Assembly: GCA_033720955.1 (NCBI GenBank)
Contig: JAWWBN010000249.1
Coordinates: forward strand, 1 to 5,534
Length of the DNA: 5,534 bases
Source: JAWWBN01 sp033720955
Lineage (GTDB): Bacteria; Acidobacteriota; Thermoanaerobaculia; Multivoradales; JAHEKO01
Direction of reading: 5' to 3'
This document shows, in pieces, positions 1-5,246 of this stretch. Numbering within the stretch: the first letter of the stretch is position 1; the number at the start of each line of letters is the position of its first letter. The notes beneath the pieces are model-generated. The model searched no databases. It saw only the letters and a program-made list of their open reading frames with translations, and was not told where the DNA came from. The translations under genes and the position numbers were made by a program.

Positions 1-1057
1 CCATGTCGAAGGCGACGATCCGACGCCGCCCCGCGGTCGCCGCCCCGCCCACGACGCCGCCCGCGGGACCGGAGAGCAGGCGGTCGCGCGGCCGGAACTC
101 CGCCGCGCGGTGCAGTCCCCCGGCGCGGGTCAAGACGTGGAAGCGGCGCGCGCCCACACCCGGTCGAACCTCCGCGAGGTAGTCGCCCACCACCGGCCCC
201 AGATAGGCGTCGGCCACCGCGGTGTCGGCGCGGTGCAGCAGCCGGATCTCGGCCACCAGGTCGGCCGAGCAGGAGACGTGCCGGAAGCCGTGGGCGCGCA
301 GATGCTGCCCCAGCCGGCGCTCGGGTCCCGGATTCACGTAGCTGTGGAGCAGGGCCACGGCGGCGCAGCTCACCCCCGCCGCCCGCAGCTCACCGATCGG
401 GCCGGCGAGCGCCGCGAGGTCGAGCTCCTCCACCACCTCGCCGCTGGCGTCGAGCCGCTCGTCCACCTCCACCACCCGCCGGTAGAGCGGCGCCGGCTTG
501 ACCACCTGCAGCGCGAAGAGCTCCGGCCGCTGCTGGGTGCCGATCTCCAACAGGTCACCGAAGCCGCGGGTGATGAAGAGGGCGGTGGCGGCGCCGGTGC
601 GCTCGAGGAGGGCGTTGGTGCCGCGCGTGGTGGCCAGCCGCAGGTCGAGCTCGGGCAGGGCTTCTCCCCGCGGCGTCCCGGTCACGCGGCGGGCCGCCAG
701 CACCGGCGCCGGCTCCCCGCTGACGATCTCCAGACCCTCCCCCGGCGTCACCGGCCGGGCGGCCGGCTCGGCCAGCGTCAGCTCGCCGGTCGCGCCGTCG
801 AGACTCGCCACCCTCCCGACCGGCTCGCCACCTGGCCGCACCACCCCGGCGCCGTCCAGAAAGCCGGCGGGGAGGTCGCCGAGGGGGTCGAGCCGCAAGC
901 GGGCGGACGACGCCGCCTCGACCACCCGCACCCGGACGGCGCCGCTGCTCAGCACCTTGGCCCGCCGGCGGTTGCCCTCCGGGTCCACCGCGAGGCAGTC
1001 GGTGAAGGTGCCGCCGGTGTCGACCCACACCTGCCAGGCTGTGCGCCGCCGCGCCAC
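1..1057 (-). CDS. Hydantoinase/5-oxoprolinase family protein, N-terminal part (HyuA-like; cut by the window edge)
   Basis: Members of this family use ATP to open cyclic amides such as 5-oxoproline or hydantoins in the cytoplasm. The 352 visible residues contain the HyuA-type ATPase landmarks in order: a phosphate-binding motif VDTGGTFTD (residues 12-20), TTRGTNALLE (143-152), LFALQVVKPAPLY near 180, a GDTxVxDAYL-like stretch (RADTAVADAYLGP) and SGPAGGVVGGA (from 329). It ends at FDM, where the family's FDMGGTS motif begins. The first motif and TTRGTN lie about 120 residues apart, farther than I remember for simple HyuA. That spacing recalls the large fused oxoprolinases of roughly 1,200-1,300 residues, so a HyuB half may follow beyond the edge. 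I chose GTG at 1057 because it leaves a normal short N-terminus; there is no clear Shine-Dalgarno and GTG 1030 is a fallback. It lies 22 bases after rpiB, probably co-transcribed. The substrate cannot be told from sequence. Confidence 0.9.
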   Translation of the reverse strand, partial: MARRRTAWQVWVDTGGTFTDCLAVDPEGNRRRAKVLSSGAVRVRVVEAASSARLRLDPLGDLPAGFLDGAGVVRPGGEPVGRVASLDGATGELTLAEPAARPVTPGEGLEIVSGEPAPVLAARRVTGTPRGEALPELDLRLATTRGTNALLERTGAATALFITRGFGDLLEIGTQQRPELFALQVVKPAPLYRRVVEVDERLDASGEVVEELDLAALAGPIGELRAAGVSCAAVALLHSYVNPGPERRLGQHLRAHGFRHVSCSADLVAEIRLLHRADTAVADAYLGPVVGDYLAEVRPGVGARRFHVLTRAGGLHRAAEFRPRDRLLSGPAGGVVGGAATAGRRRIVAFDM

Positions 1058-1079
1058 CCGGTCTACGCCCGCCGTGAGG

Positions 1080-1517
1080 TCACCGCCCGGCCTCGTCGAG
1101 CTGGACCAGCCGGGCGACGTGCCGGCCGCCCTCGAACGGCGTCGTCAGCCAGGTCTCGACGATCTCGAGCGCCAGCTCCAGCGGCATCATCCGCTCGCCG
1201 AGGGAGATCATGTTGGCGTCGTTGTGCTCGCGGGCCAGCCGCGCGCTCTCGACGCCCCAGCAGAGGGCGCAGCGCACGCCGCGCAGCCGGTTGGCGGCCA
1301 TCGCCTCTCCGTTGCCCGAGCCGCCCAGCACGATGCCGCGCTCGCACTCGCCATCCGCCACCGCCCGCGCCGCCGGGAAGATGAAGCGCGGGTAGTCCAC
1401 CGACTCGGTGGAGTCGGTGCCGAAGTCGGCCACCTCGTGCCCACCGGCCCGCAGATGAGCCTTGATCTTCTCCTTGTAGCGGAAGCCGGCGTGGTCCGAT
1501 GCCAGGGCGATGCGCAT
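1080..1517 (-). CDS. rpiB: Ribose-5-phosphate isomerase B (RpiB/LacAB family)
   Basis: This enzyme interconverts ribose 5-phosphate and ribulose 5-phosphate in the cytoplasmic pentose phosphate pathway. The 145-residue length is normal for the family. Visible landmarks are the N-terminal ASDHAGF motif (Asp8-His9), a DFGT-DS-SVDYP stretch (31-43), the phosphate-binding loop GIVLGGSGNGE (61-71), AREHNDANMISLG (95-107) and the C-terminal TPFEGGRH. The loop carries Gly65 where E. coli-type enzymes have the catalytic Cys, and has Glu71 in the position used as base by the M. tuberculosis-type enzyme. It is therefore the Glu class, probably specific for ribose rather than allose phosphate (inference). 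The ATG at 1517 is preceded by GGGAGGAAAG, which fixes the start; the frame stays open far upstream but that extension does not encode RpiB. It lies 29 bases downstream of murJ. Confidence 0.95.
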   Translation of the reverse strand: MRIALASDHAGFRYKEKIKAHLRAGGHEVADFGTDSTESVDYPRFIFPAARAVADGECERGIVLGGSGNGEAMAANRLRGVRCALCWGVESARLAREHNDANMISLGERMMPLELALEIVETWLTTPFEGGRHVARLVQLDEAGR

Positions 1518-1524
1518 GCTCTTT

Positions 1525-1529
1525 CCTCC
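1525..1529 (-). promoter_or_regulatory. Ribosome binding site of rpiB
   Basis: GGAGG on the minus strand lies 7 bases before the ATG at 1517. It decides the rpiB start against a continuous upstream open frame that extends to 2777 inside murJ. Confidence 0.7.
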
Positions 1530-1546
1530 CCCAACCCGCGCTCGGG

Positions 1547-3241
1547 CTAGCGACCGCGGCGGCGGCCCAGGCGCCCCAGCCACGCCTCGATCTCCTGGCG
1601 CGCCGAGCGGCGCGAGAGCGCGAAGTAGAGGGCAGCATACCCCACCACCAGGAGGGCCGCCCGGAGCCGCAGCGGCACCTCGCCGCTCCCCACCAGCAGG
1701 GCCGCCACCGGCGCCGCGGCCACCACGGCGCGCAGGGCCATGCCCCCCGCCGCGGCCAGCGGCAGGGCGAACCCCGGCAGACGCCGCCCCAGCGCCCGCC
1801 GGAGCAGGACGAGCTCCACCCACGAGGCGATCGCCGACCCCAGGGCGAGCCCGGTGGCGCCCAGGAAGAGGGGCGACCCCACCTCCACCGCGCCGGCCAC
1901 GCGCGACACCGGGATCCCGTCCAGCAGCAGCATGGCCGGCACGCCGACCGCCGGGGCGAGGGCGAGCCGCACCACGGCGATCCGGGCGGCCGCAGCGGTC
2001 TCCCCCAGGGCGTAGAAGGCGTTGACCAGCAGTCGCGAGGCCGCCGCCGCGGGCAGGCCCAGGGTGTACGCGGCGAGGACCAGGAAGACCAACCAGTTGT
2101 CCAGCGCCGAGAAGGCCTGCCACCGGTAGAGAGCGCCCACGATCAGGAAGCCCAGGAGCAGGTACCCCACCGTGGTCGGGATGACCAGGAAGCCGATCTG
2201 GCGCAGCGCGGCGCGCGCGCGGCGGGCGACGGCCTGGGGCTCCTCCGGCCCGCGGCGGGCCATCTCCGGCAGCTCCGCCGCCGCCACCGAGAGGGCGAAG
2301 AGGGCGACCGGGAGCAGGTAGAGGAGGCTGGCCCAGCGGAGACTGGACAGGGCCCCGGCGGCGAGCACCGACGCCAGGACCTGGTCCAGGTAGGTGGAGA
2401 GCTGCATCGCCCCCCGCGCCGCCAGCACCGGCGACAGGGCGGTCAGAGCGGTGCGCACCCCTTCGACCCGGGTCGAGAGCGAGAGACGGAAGCCGCGCAG
2501 CAGCCCCGCCACCCGCGGGAGCTGGACGGCGACCTGGAGCACCGCCCCCAGGAAGGCACCGACGCAGGCGCCCAGCAGCAGACGGTCGCTCAGCGGGGTG
2601 CCGGCGCGGGCGGCCCCGCCGTGAGCCAGCCCGAAGAAGACCGCCGCCACGCCGGCGATGATCGTGGCGTTCCAGACCACCGGCGCGACGTAGGAGAGAA
2701 AGAAGCGCCGATGGCTGTTGAGAACCCCCAGGCTCCACGCGGACATCATCAGCACCGCGGCCATGGGAAGGGTCCAACGCACCGCCCGCACGGCGAGGGC
2801 GAAGCGGTCCACCTCCGCCTCCCCGGCCGCCACCCGGGCGGCGTCGCCCAGGAAGCCGGGGGCGAAGAGGGTCACGAACTGGGGCGCGAGCACCACCCCC
2901 AGCAGCGCGAAGACCGCCCCCACCACCAGCAGGAGACCGCAGACGGCGCCCGCGAACCTCCCCGCGGCCTCCGCCCGGCCCCGCGCCAGGAACCGCGAGT
3001 ACACCGGAATGAACGAGGCCGACAGGGTCTGCTCGCCGAGCAGGTTCTGCAGCAGGTTCGGACCGCGGAAGACCGCCGCCAGGACGTCGGCGTGGGGGCC
3101 CAGGCCGAGAAAGCCGGCGATGGCCGCCTCGCGGGCCAGACCGGTGATGCGGCTGGCCAGGATCCCCAGCGCCACGCGTAGGGAGCCGCCCTCCCCTCCC
3201 GCTTGGCGCGAGGCCGGGGTCGCCTCTTCCGGCGGGCTCAT
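1547..3241 (-). CDS. murJ: Lipid II flippase MurJ (MviN), divergent subfamily
   Basis: MurJ flips the peptidoglycan precursor lipid II across the cytoplasmic membrane. The 564-residue product is a polytopic membrane protein of the MOP superfamily, with many hydrophobic segments (the family has 14) and a basic C-terminal tail. The first helix region holds SRITGLAREAAIAG (30-43), then HAD (Asp52) and PNLLQNLLGEQTLSASFIPVY (61-81), matching E. coli SR-GFARD, TD39 and PNLLRR-AEGAFSQAFVPI. By hand alignment Arg31, Arg37, Asp52 and Glu70 match E. coli R18, R24, D39 and E57. Gln65-Asn66 replace R52-R53, and Ser305-Leu306 replace D269-R270. The LLYLLPVALFALSVAAAELPEM segment (about 306-327) is a subfamily hallmark as I remember it. 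ATG 3241 is preferred over in-frame GTG 3265 because only it has a GGAGG 8 bases upstream. It heads the unit murJ-rpiB-oxoprolinase. Lipid II is the expected cargo, though the changed residues leave some doubt. Confidence 0.92.
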   Translation of the reverse strand: MSPPEEATPASRQAGGEGGSLRVALGILASRITGLAREAAIAGFLGLGPHADVLAAVFRGPNLLQNLLGEQTLSASFIPVYSRFLARGRAEAAGRFAGAVCGLLLVVGAVFALLGVVLAPQFVTLFAPGFLGDAARVAAGEAEVDRFALAVRAVRWTLPMAAVLMMSAWSLGVLNSHRRFFLSYVAPVVWNATIIAGVAAVFFGLAHGGAARAGTPLSDRLLLGACVGAFLGAVLQVAVQLPRVAGLLRGFRLSLSTRVEGVRTALTALSPVLAARGAMQLSTYLDQVLASVLAAGALSSLRWASLLYLLPVALFALSVAAAELPEMARRGPEEPQAVARRARAALRQIGFLVIPTTVGYLLLGFLIVGALYRWQAFSALDNWLVFLVLAAYTLGLPAAAASRLLVNAFYALGETAAAARIAVVRLALAPAVGVPAMLLLDGIPVSRVAGAVEVGSPLFLGATGLALGSAIASWVELVLLRRALGRRLPGFALPLAAAGGMALRAVVAAAPVAALLVGSGEVPLRLRAALLVVGYAALYFALSRRSARQEIEAWLGRLGRRRGR

Positions 3242-3249
3242 CCGCCCGG

Positions 3250-3254
3250 CCTCC
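3250..3254 (-). promoter_or_regulatory. Ribosome binding site of murJ
   Basis: GGAGG on the minus strand ends 8 bases before ATG 3241. The alternative GTG at 3265 has no purine-rich stretch at the right distance, so this site decides the start. Confidence 0.6.
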
Positions 3255-3272
3255 GCGACGCCCACGGGCCCG

Positions 3273-3278
3273 TAGAAT
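3273..3278 (+). promoter_or_regulatory. Possible -10 element (TAGAAT) of the FmdB-type gene
   Basis: TAGAAT matches the sigma-70 -10 consensus at five of six bases. It is one of the few AT-rich hexamers in the 56-base spacer between murJ and the divergent zinc-ribbon gene. It lies 19 bases before ATG 3298, giving a predicted leader of only about a dozen bases. No convincing -35 hexamer is seen 16-18 bases upstream, so this rests on the -10 alone. Confidence 0.35.
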
Positions 3279-3297
3279 CGGCGGCGCGGGGACGCCG

Positions 3298-3786
3298 ATG
3301 CCGATCTACGAGTTCTACTGCCGCGCCTGCCACACCGTCTTCAGCTTCCTCTCGTCGGTCGTCGACACCCGGAGCCGGCCGAACTGTCCGAAGTGTACGG
3401 CGCGCCGGCTGGAACGCAAACCGTCCACCTTCGCGACGCCGCGCCCCTCGGTGGCCGACGACGAGCCGCCGGTCCAGCTCGACGAGGCCCGGCTGGAGAG
3501 CGCCCTCGAGTCGATGGCGGGCGAGGTCGAGGCCCTCGGAGACGACGCGGAGGACCCGCGGGTGGTGGCCTCCCTGCTGCGCCGGATGGGGGACGCCTCG
3601 GGTCTCGCCCCCGGACCGCAGCTCGAGGAGATGCTGTCTCGCCTGGAGTCCGGCGAGGATCCGGACGACCTGGAGAGCGCGCTGGACGGCCTGGACGCGG
3701 AGGACCCGGGCGAGCTCTTCCAGGCCAGGCGGCCCCTCGCCCGGCGGCGTCCCCCGCGGGTGGACGACACGCTCTACTTCCTCTAG
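3298..3786 (+). CDS. FmdB-type zinc-ribbon protein with long acidic C-terminal region
   Basis: The 162-residue protein starts MPIYEFYCRACHTVF and has CxxC pairs at Cys8/Cys11 and Cys30/Cys33 (NCPKC). This is the four-cysteine zinc ribbon of the FmdB putative regulatory family. FmdB domains alone are about 60-90 residues. Here residues 50-140 are acidic and helical-looking, rich in Glu, Asp, Leu and Ala (for example DDAEDPR, LESGEDPDDLESALDGLDAEDPG). A basic patch follows (ARRPLARRRPPR) and the protein ends RVDDTLYFL. I remember similar proteins, down to a tail like PPRRDETLYDL, in Deltaproteobacteria and relatives, so the C-terminal part is probably a conserved domain. No membrane segment or signal peptide is seen, so it is probably cytoplasmic. 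The function is unknown; zinc binding is inferred from the cysteines. It is divergent from murJ and convergent with the SufE-family gene. ATG 3298 has a modest GGGGA upstream. Confidence 0.88.
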   Translation: MPIYEFYCRACHTVFSFLSSVVDTRSRPNCPKCTARRLERKPSTFATPRPSVADDEPPVQLDEARLESALESMAGEVEALGDDAEDPRVVASLLRRMGDASGLAPGPQLEEMLSRLESGEDPDDLESALDGLDAEDPGELFQARRPLARRRPPRVDDTLYFL

Positions 3787-3789
3787 CCC

Positions 3790-3813
3790 CGCGGAGGCCT
3801 CAGCCGGTCCGCG
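3790..3813. terminator. Possible stem-loop between the convergent genes
   Basis: CGCGGA at 3790-3795 pairs with TCCGCG at 3808-3813. GGC (3796-3798) pairs with GCC (3803-3805) around the loop CTCA, leaving a two-base bulge. The hairpin spans the 13-base gap after the zinc-ribbon stop and overlaps the stop of the SufE-family gene. There is no T-tract on either strand, so intrinsic termination is doubtful, and such stems arise easily in GC-rich DNA. Confidence 0.2.
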
Positions 3814-4255
3814 CCGCCACCCCCGCCCGCGACCGGGCGGCGGCGAGCACCATCCCCACCATCCCCATCAGGCCCATCGACTTGCCCATCGAGAGCTCGT
3901 TGCCGAAGATCTCGAGCGGCAGGTCCCCGGGCACCCAGGCCACCTCTTCGAGCGGCGCCCCGGAGAGGGTCTCGTCGAGGATCACCGCCATGGCACGGGC
4001 CGAGATGCCCTGCGGGTTCTCCACCGCGAAGTGGAAGTCGAGGGTGCCGTCGGGCCGCGGCACCGCCCAGACGAAGGCCTCCGACTCGCAGTGGGGCACC
4101 CTCCGGCTCTCCGGGAAGGGCCGCTCGGCGATCTCCGGGGGCACCTCGCGGAAGCGGTCGGCGACGTCGATGAGGAGCTGGATCCGGTCGGCGCGGTCGG
4201 GCACCGCCTCCAGCAGCTCGAGAAACCCGGCCAGCCGCCGCGGCACGCCCCCCAT
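3800..4255 (-). CDS. SufE-family sulfur acceptor protein
   Basis: SufE proteins take persulfide sulfur onto a cysteine and pass it on, usually from the cysteine desulfurase SufS to the SufBCD Fe-S scaffold. The 151-residue product has the SufE fold pattern. It shows an N-terminal helix with a D-R-x-L-like stretch (RADRIQLLIDVADRF, 21-35), PPEIAERPFPESRRVPHCESEAFVW (39-63) with the presumed catalytic Cys56 matching E. coli Cys51, a beta-rich FHFAVENPQGIS, then AMAVILDETLSGAPLEEV. It ends in a helix LSMGKSMGLMGMVGMVLAAA where SufE has a conserved SxxR-GL--M stretch. HCESEAFVW in place of the commoner GCQSQVW is a variant also expected in the mycobacterial type. It starts 6 bases after the sulfurtransferase stop, with only a distant GGAG upstream, so translational coupling is likely. 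No SufS or SufBCD is visible, so the upstream rhodanese is the best partner candidate (inference). Confidence 0.88.
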   Translation of the reverse strand: MGGVPRRLAGFLELLEAVPDRADRIQLLIDVADRFREVPPEIAERPFPESRRVPHCESEAFVWAVPRPDGTLDFHFAVENPQGISARAMAVILDETLSGAPLEEVAWVPGDLPLEIFGNELSMGKSMGLMGMVGMVLAAARSRAGVAARTG

Positions 4256-4261
4256 GCCGGT

Positions 4262-5131
4262 CTACCGCTCCACTGGGACGCCGACCGAGTTGCCCCACTC
4301 GGTCCAGCTCCCGTCGTAGTTGCGCACCTTCGGGTAGCCGAGCAGCTTCGACAGCACGAACCAGGTGTGGCTGCTGCGCTCGCCGATCCGGCAGTAGACG
4401 ACCACGTCGTCGTCGGGCTCGACGTCGTTCTCCGCGGCGTAGATCTGCCGCAGCTCGTCCGCCGGCTTGAAGGTGCCGTCCTCGTTGACCGCCCGCGCCC
4501 ACGGAATGCTGCGGGCGCCGGGGATGTGGCCGCCTCGCAGCGCCCCCTCGTTGGGGTACTCCGGCATGTGGAGACGCTCACCGCGGTACTCCTCGGGGCT
4601 GCGCACGTCGACCAGCGGCCGCCGCGCTTTGACGTGCTCCTGCACCTCGGCGCGGAAGGCCCGCACCGCCGAGTCGTCGCGCTGCGGCACCGGATAGGTG
4701 GAGGGCGCGGGGCGGGGCACCTCGCGGGTCATCGGGCGCCCCTCGGCCTCCCACTTGAGCCGCCCGCCGTCCATCAGCTTGGCCCTGTCGTGGCCGAAGA
4801 GCTGGAAGACCCAGTAGGCGTAGGCGGCCCACCAGTTGTTCTTGTCGCCGTAGAAGACCACCGTGGTCTCGGGGGTGATCCCCAACCGCTCCATGAGGGC
4901 GGCGAACTGCTGGGGCCCGATGTAGTCGCGGCGCAGGGGGTCGTTCAGGTCGCGGGTCCAGTCCACTTCGACCGCCCCCGGGATGTGGTTGGACGGGTAG
5001 ACCAGCGGATCCTCGTTGGACTCCACCAGCCGGACCGCGGGGTCGTCCAGGCGGGCCGCCACCCAGTCGGTGGAGACCAGCACGTCGGTATCGGCGTATC
5101 CGCGCTGCTCGATCGGATCGCTATCGGGCAT
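4262..5131 (-). CDS. sseA: SseA-type thiosulfate/3-mercaptopyruvate sulfurtransferase (tandem rhodanese)
   Basis: The enzyme moves sulfane sulfur from thiosulfate or 3-mercaptopyruvate to an acceptor through a cysteine persulfide. The 289-residue product has two rhodanese domains. The N-terminal one (about 18-125) includes HIPGAVEVDW and VVFYGDKNNWWAAY, with Asp96 where a catalytic Cys would be, so it is the usual inactive domain. The C-terminal one (about 155-285) includes PLVDVRSPEEYRGER, HIPGARSIPW and the active loop VVYCRIGERSSHTWFVL with Cys247. The terminal RNYDGSWTEWGN is the family signature. Similarity to mycobacterial SseA, as I remember it, is strong along the whole length. CRIGER rather than CG[S/T]GVT favours thiosulfate as donor, though this is not proven. 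The start at 5131 is set by AAAGGAGG 8 bases upstream; the frame continues to 5494 but that part runs through the promoter region and opposite sir2. It is the first gene of a two-gene operon with the SufE-family gene. No signal peptide is seen. Confidence 0.93.
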   Translation of the reverse strand: MPDSDPIEQRGYADTDVLVSTDWVAARLDDPAVRLVESNEDPLVYPSNHIPGAVEVDWTRDLNDPLRRDYIGPQQFAALMERLGITPETTVVFYGDKNNWWAAYAYWVFQLFGHDRAKLMDGGRLKWEAEGRPMTREVPRPAPSTYPVPQRDDSAVRAFRAEVQEHVKARRPLVDVRSPEEYRGERLHMPEYPNEGALRGGHIPGARSIPWARAVNEDGTFKPADELRQIYAAENDVEPDDDVVVYCRIGERSSHTWFVLSKLLGYPKVRNYDGSWTEWGNSVGVPVER

Positions 5132-5139
5132 CTGAGTCG

Positions 5140-5147
5140 CCTCCTTT
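5140..5147 (-). promoter_or_regulatory. Strong ribosome binding site of sseA
   Basis: AAAGGAGG on the minus strand lies 8 bases before ATG 5131, a near-ideal Shine-Dalgarno. It excludes the longer in-frame extension up to 5494. Confidence 0.8.
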
Positions 5148-5158
5148 GTCGCTCGTCG

Positions 5159-5186
5159 CCTGGGCGCCGGCGTGTGGGCGCCCGGG
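5159..5186. repeat. GC-rich inverted repeat in the sseA leader
   Basis: GGGCGCC at 5162-5168 pairs perfectly with GGCGCCC at 5177-5183 around an 8-base loop. Two further pairs form outside one mismatch (5159-5160 with 5185-5186). GGGCGCC also occurs as a direct copy at 5176-5182. If sseA transcription starts near 5189, the hairpin sits at the 5' end of its mRNA, about 11 bases upstream of the Shine-Dalgarno. It could protect the transcript, be an operator, or be a chance product of high GC. Confidence 0.3.
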
Positions 5187-5195
5187 GCCGGAACC

Positions 5196-5201
5196 ATTCT
5201 A
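5196..5201 (-). promoter_or_regulatory. Possible -10 element (TAGAAT) of the sseA-sufE operon
   Basis: On the minus strand these six bases read TAGAAT, five of six to the sigma-70 -10 consensus and identical to the hexamer before the zinc-ribbon gene. It would place the transcript start near 5189 and give a leader of roughly 58 bases. No recognisable -35 element lies 16-18 bases upstream. Confidence 0.35.
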
Positions 5202-5208
5202 GCGCTTC

Positions 5209-5237
5209 TGGACAGGGCCGGCCGGCGCTCGTACCAT
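5209..5237 (+). promoter_or_regulatory. Probable promoter of the Sir2-family gene
   Basis: TGGACA at 5209-5214 (five of six to TTGACA) is followed after exactly 17 bases by TACCAT at 5232-5237 (four of six to TATAAT). The predicted transcript start is around 5243-5247, essentially on the GTG start codon at 5247. The -35 element lies 7 bases beyond the candidate -10 of the divergent sseA promoter, so the two would compete for polymerase or share control. Confidence 0.45.
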
Positions 5238-5246
5238 CGGGCGGCC

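Noticed and set aside
110..1384. 424-codon plus-strand open frame opposite the oxoprolinase and rpiB
   Set aside because: Composition is Arg/Gly/Pro/His-rich without motifs, while the minus strand carries clear family motifs throughout.
498..1550. 350-codon plus-strand open frame
   Set aside because: It overlaps two confident minus-strand genes and its translation has no recognisable domain or ribosome binding site.
1080..2777. Long minus-strand open frame that would extend RpiB N-terminally into murJ
   Set aside because: The part before 1517 is Gly/Arg/Ala-rich nonsense in a different frame of murJ. RpiB has its own strong Shine-Dalgarno and normal length from ATG 1517.
1499..3181. 560-codon plus-strand open frame, opposite murJ
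   Set aside because: The translation is low-complexity, rich in Arg, Gly, Pro, Gln and His with no domain. The minus strand clearly encodes MurJ. It is a shadow caused by high GC.
3242..3265. N-terminal extension of MurJ from GTG 3265 (eight extra residues)
   Set aside because: No Shine-Dalgarno precedes GTG 3265, whereas ATG 3241 has GGAGG at 8 bases.
3393..4319. 308-codon plus-strand open frame across the zinc-ribbon and SufE-family genes
   Set aside because: It is out of frame with the zinc-ribbon gene and antisense to SufE. The translation is compositional noise.
3783..4502. 239-codon minus-strand frame overlapping SufE and sseA
   Set aside because: It is a shifted frame of two genes with clear catalytic motifs. 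Its product is Gly/Arg/Ala-rich noise.
5216..5225. GGCCGGCC palindrome region as an operator
   Set aside because: Short GC-only palindromes are expected by chance at this base composition, and nothing else marks the site as an operator.
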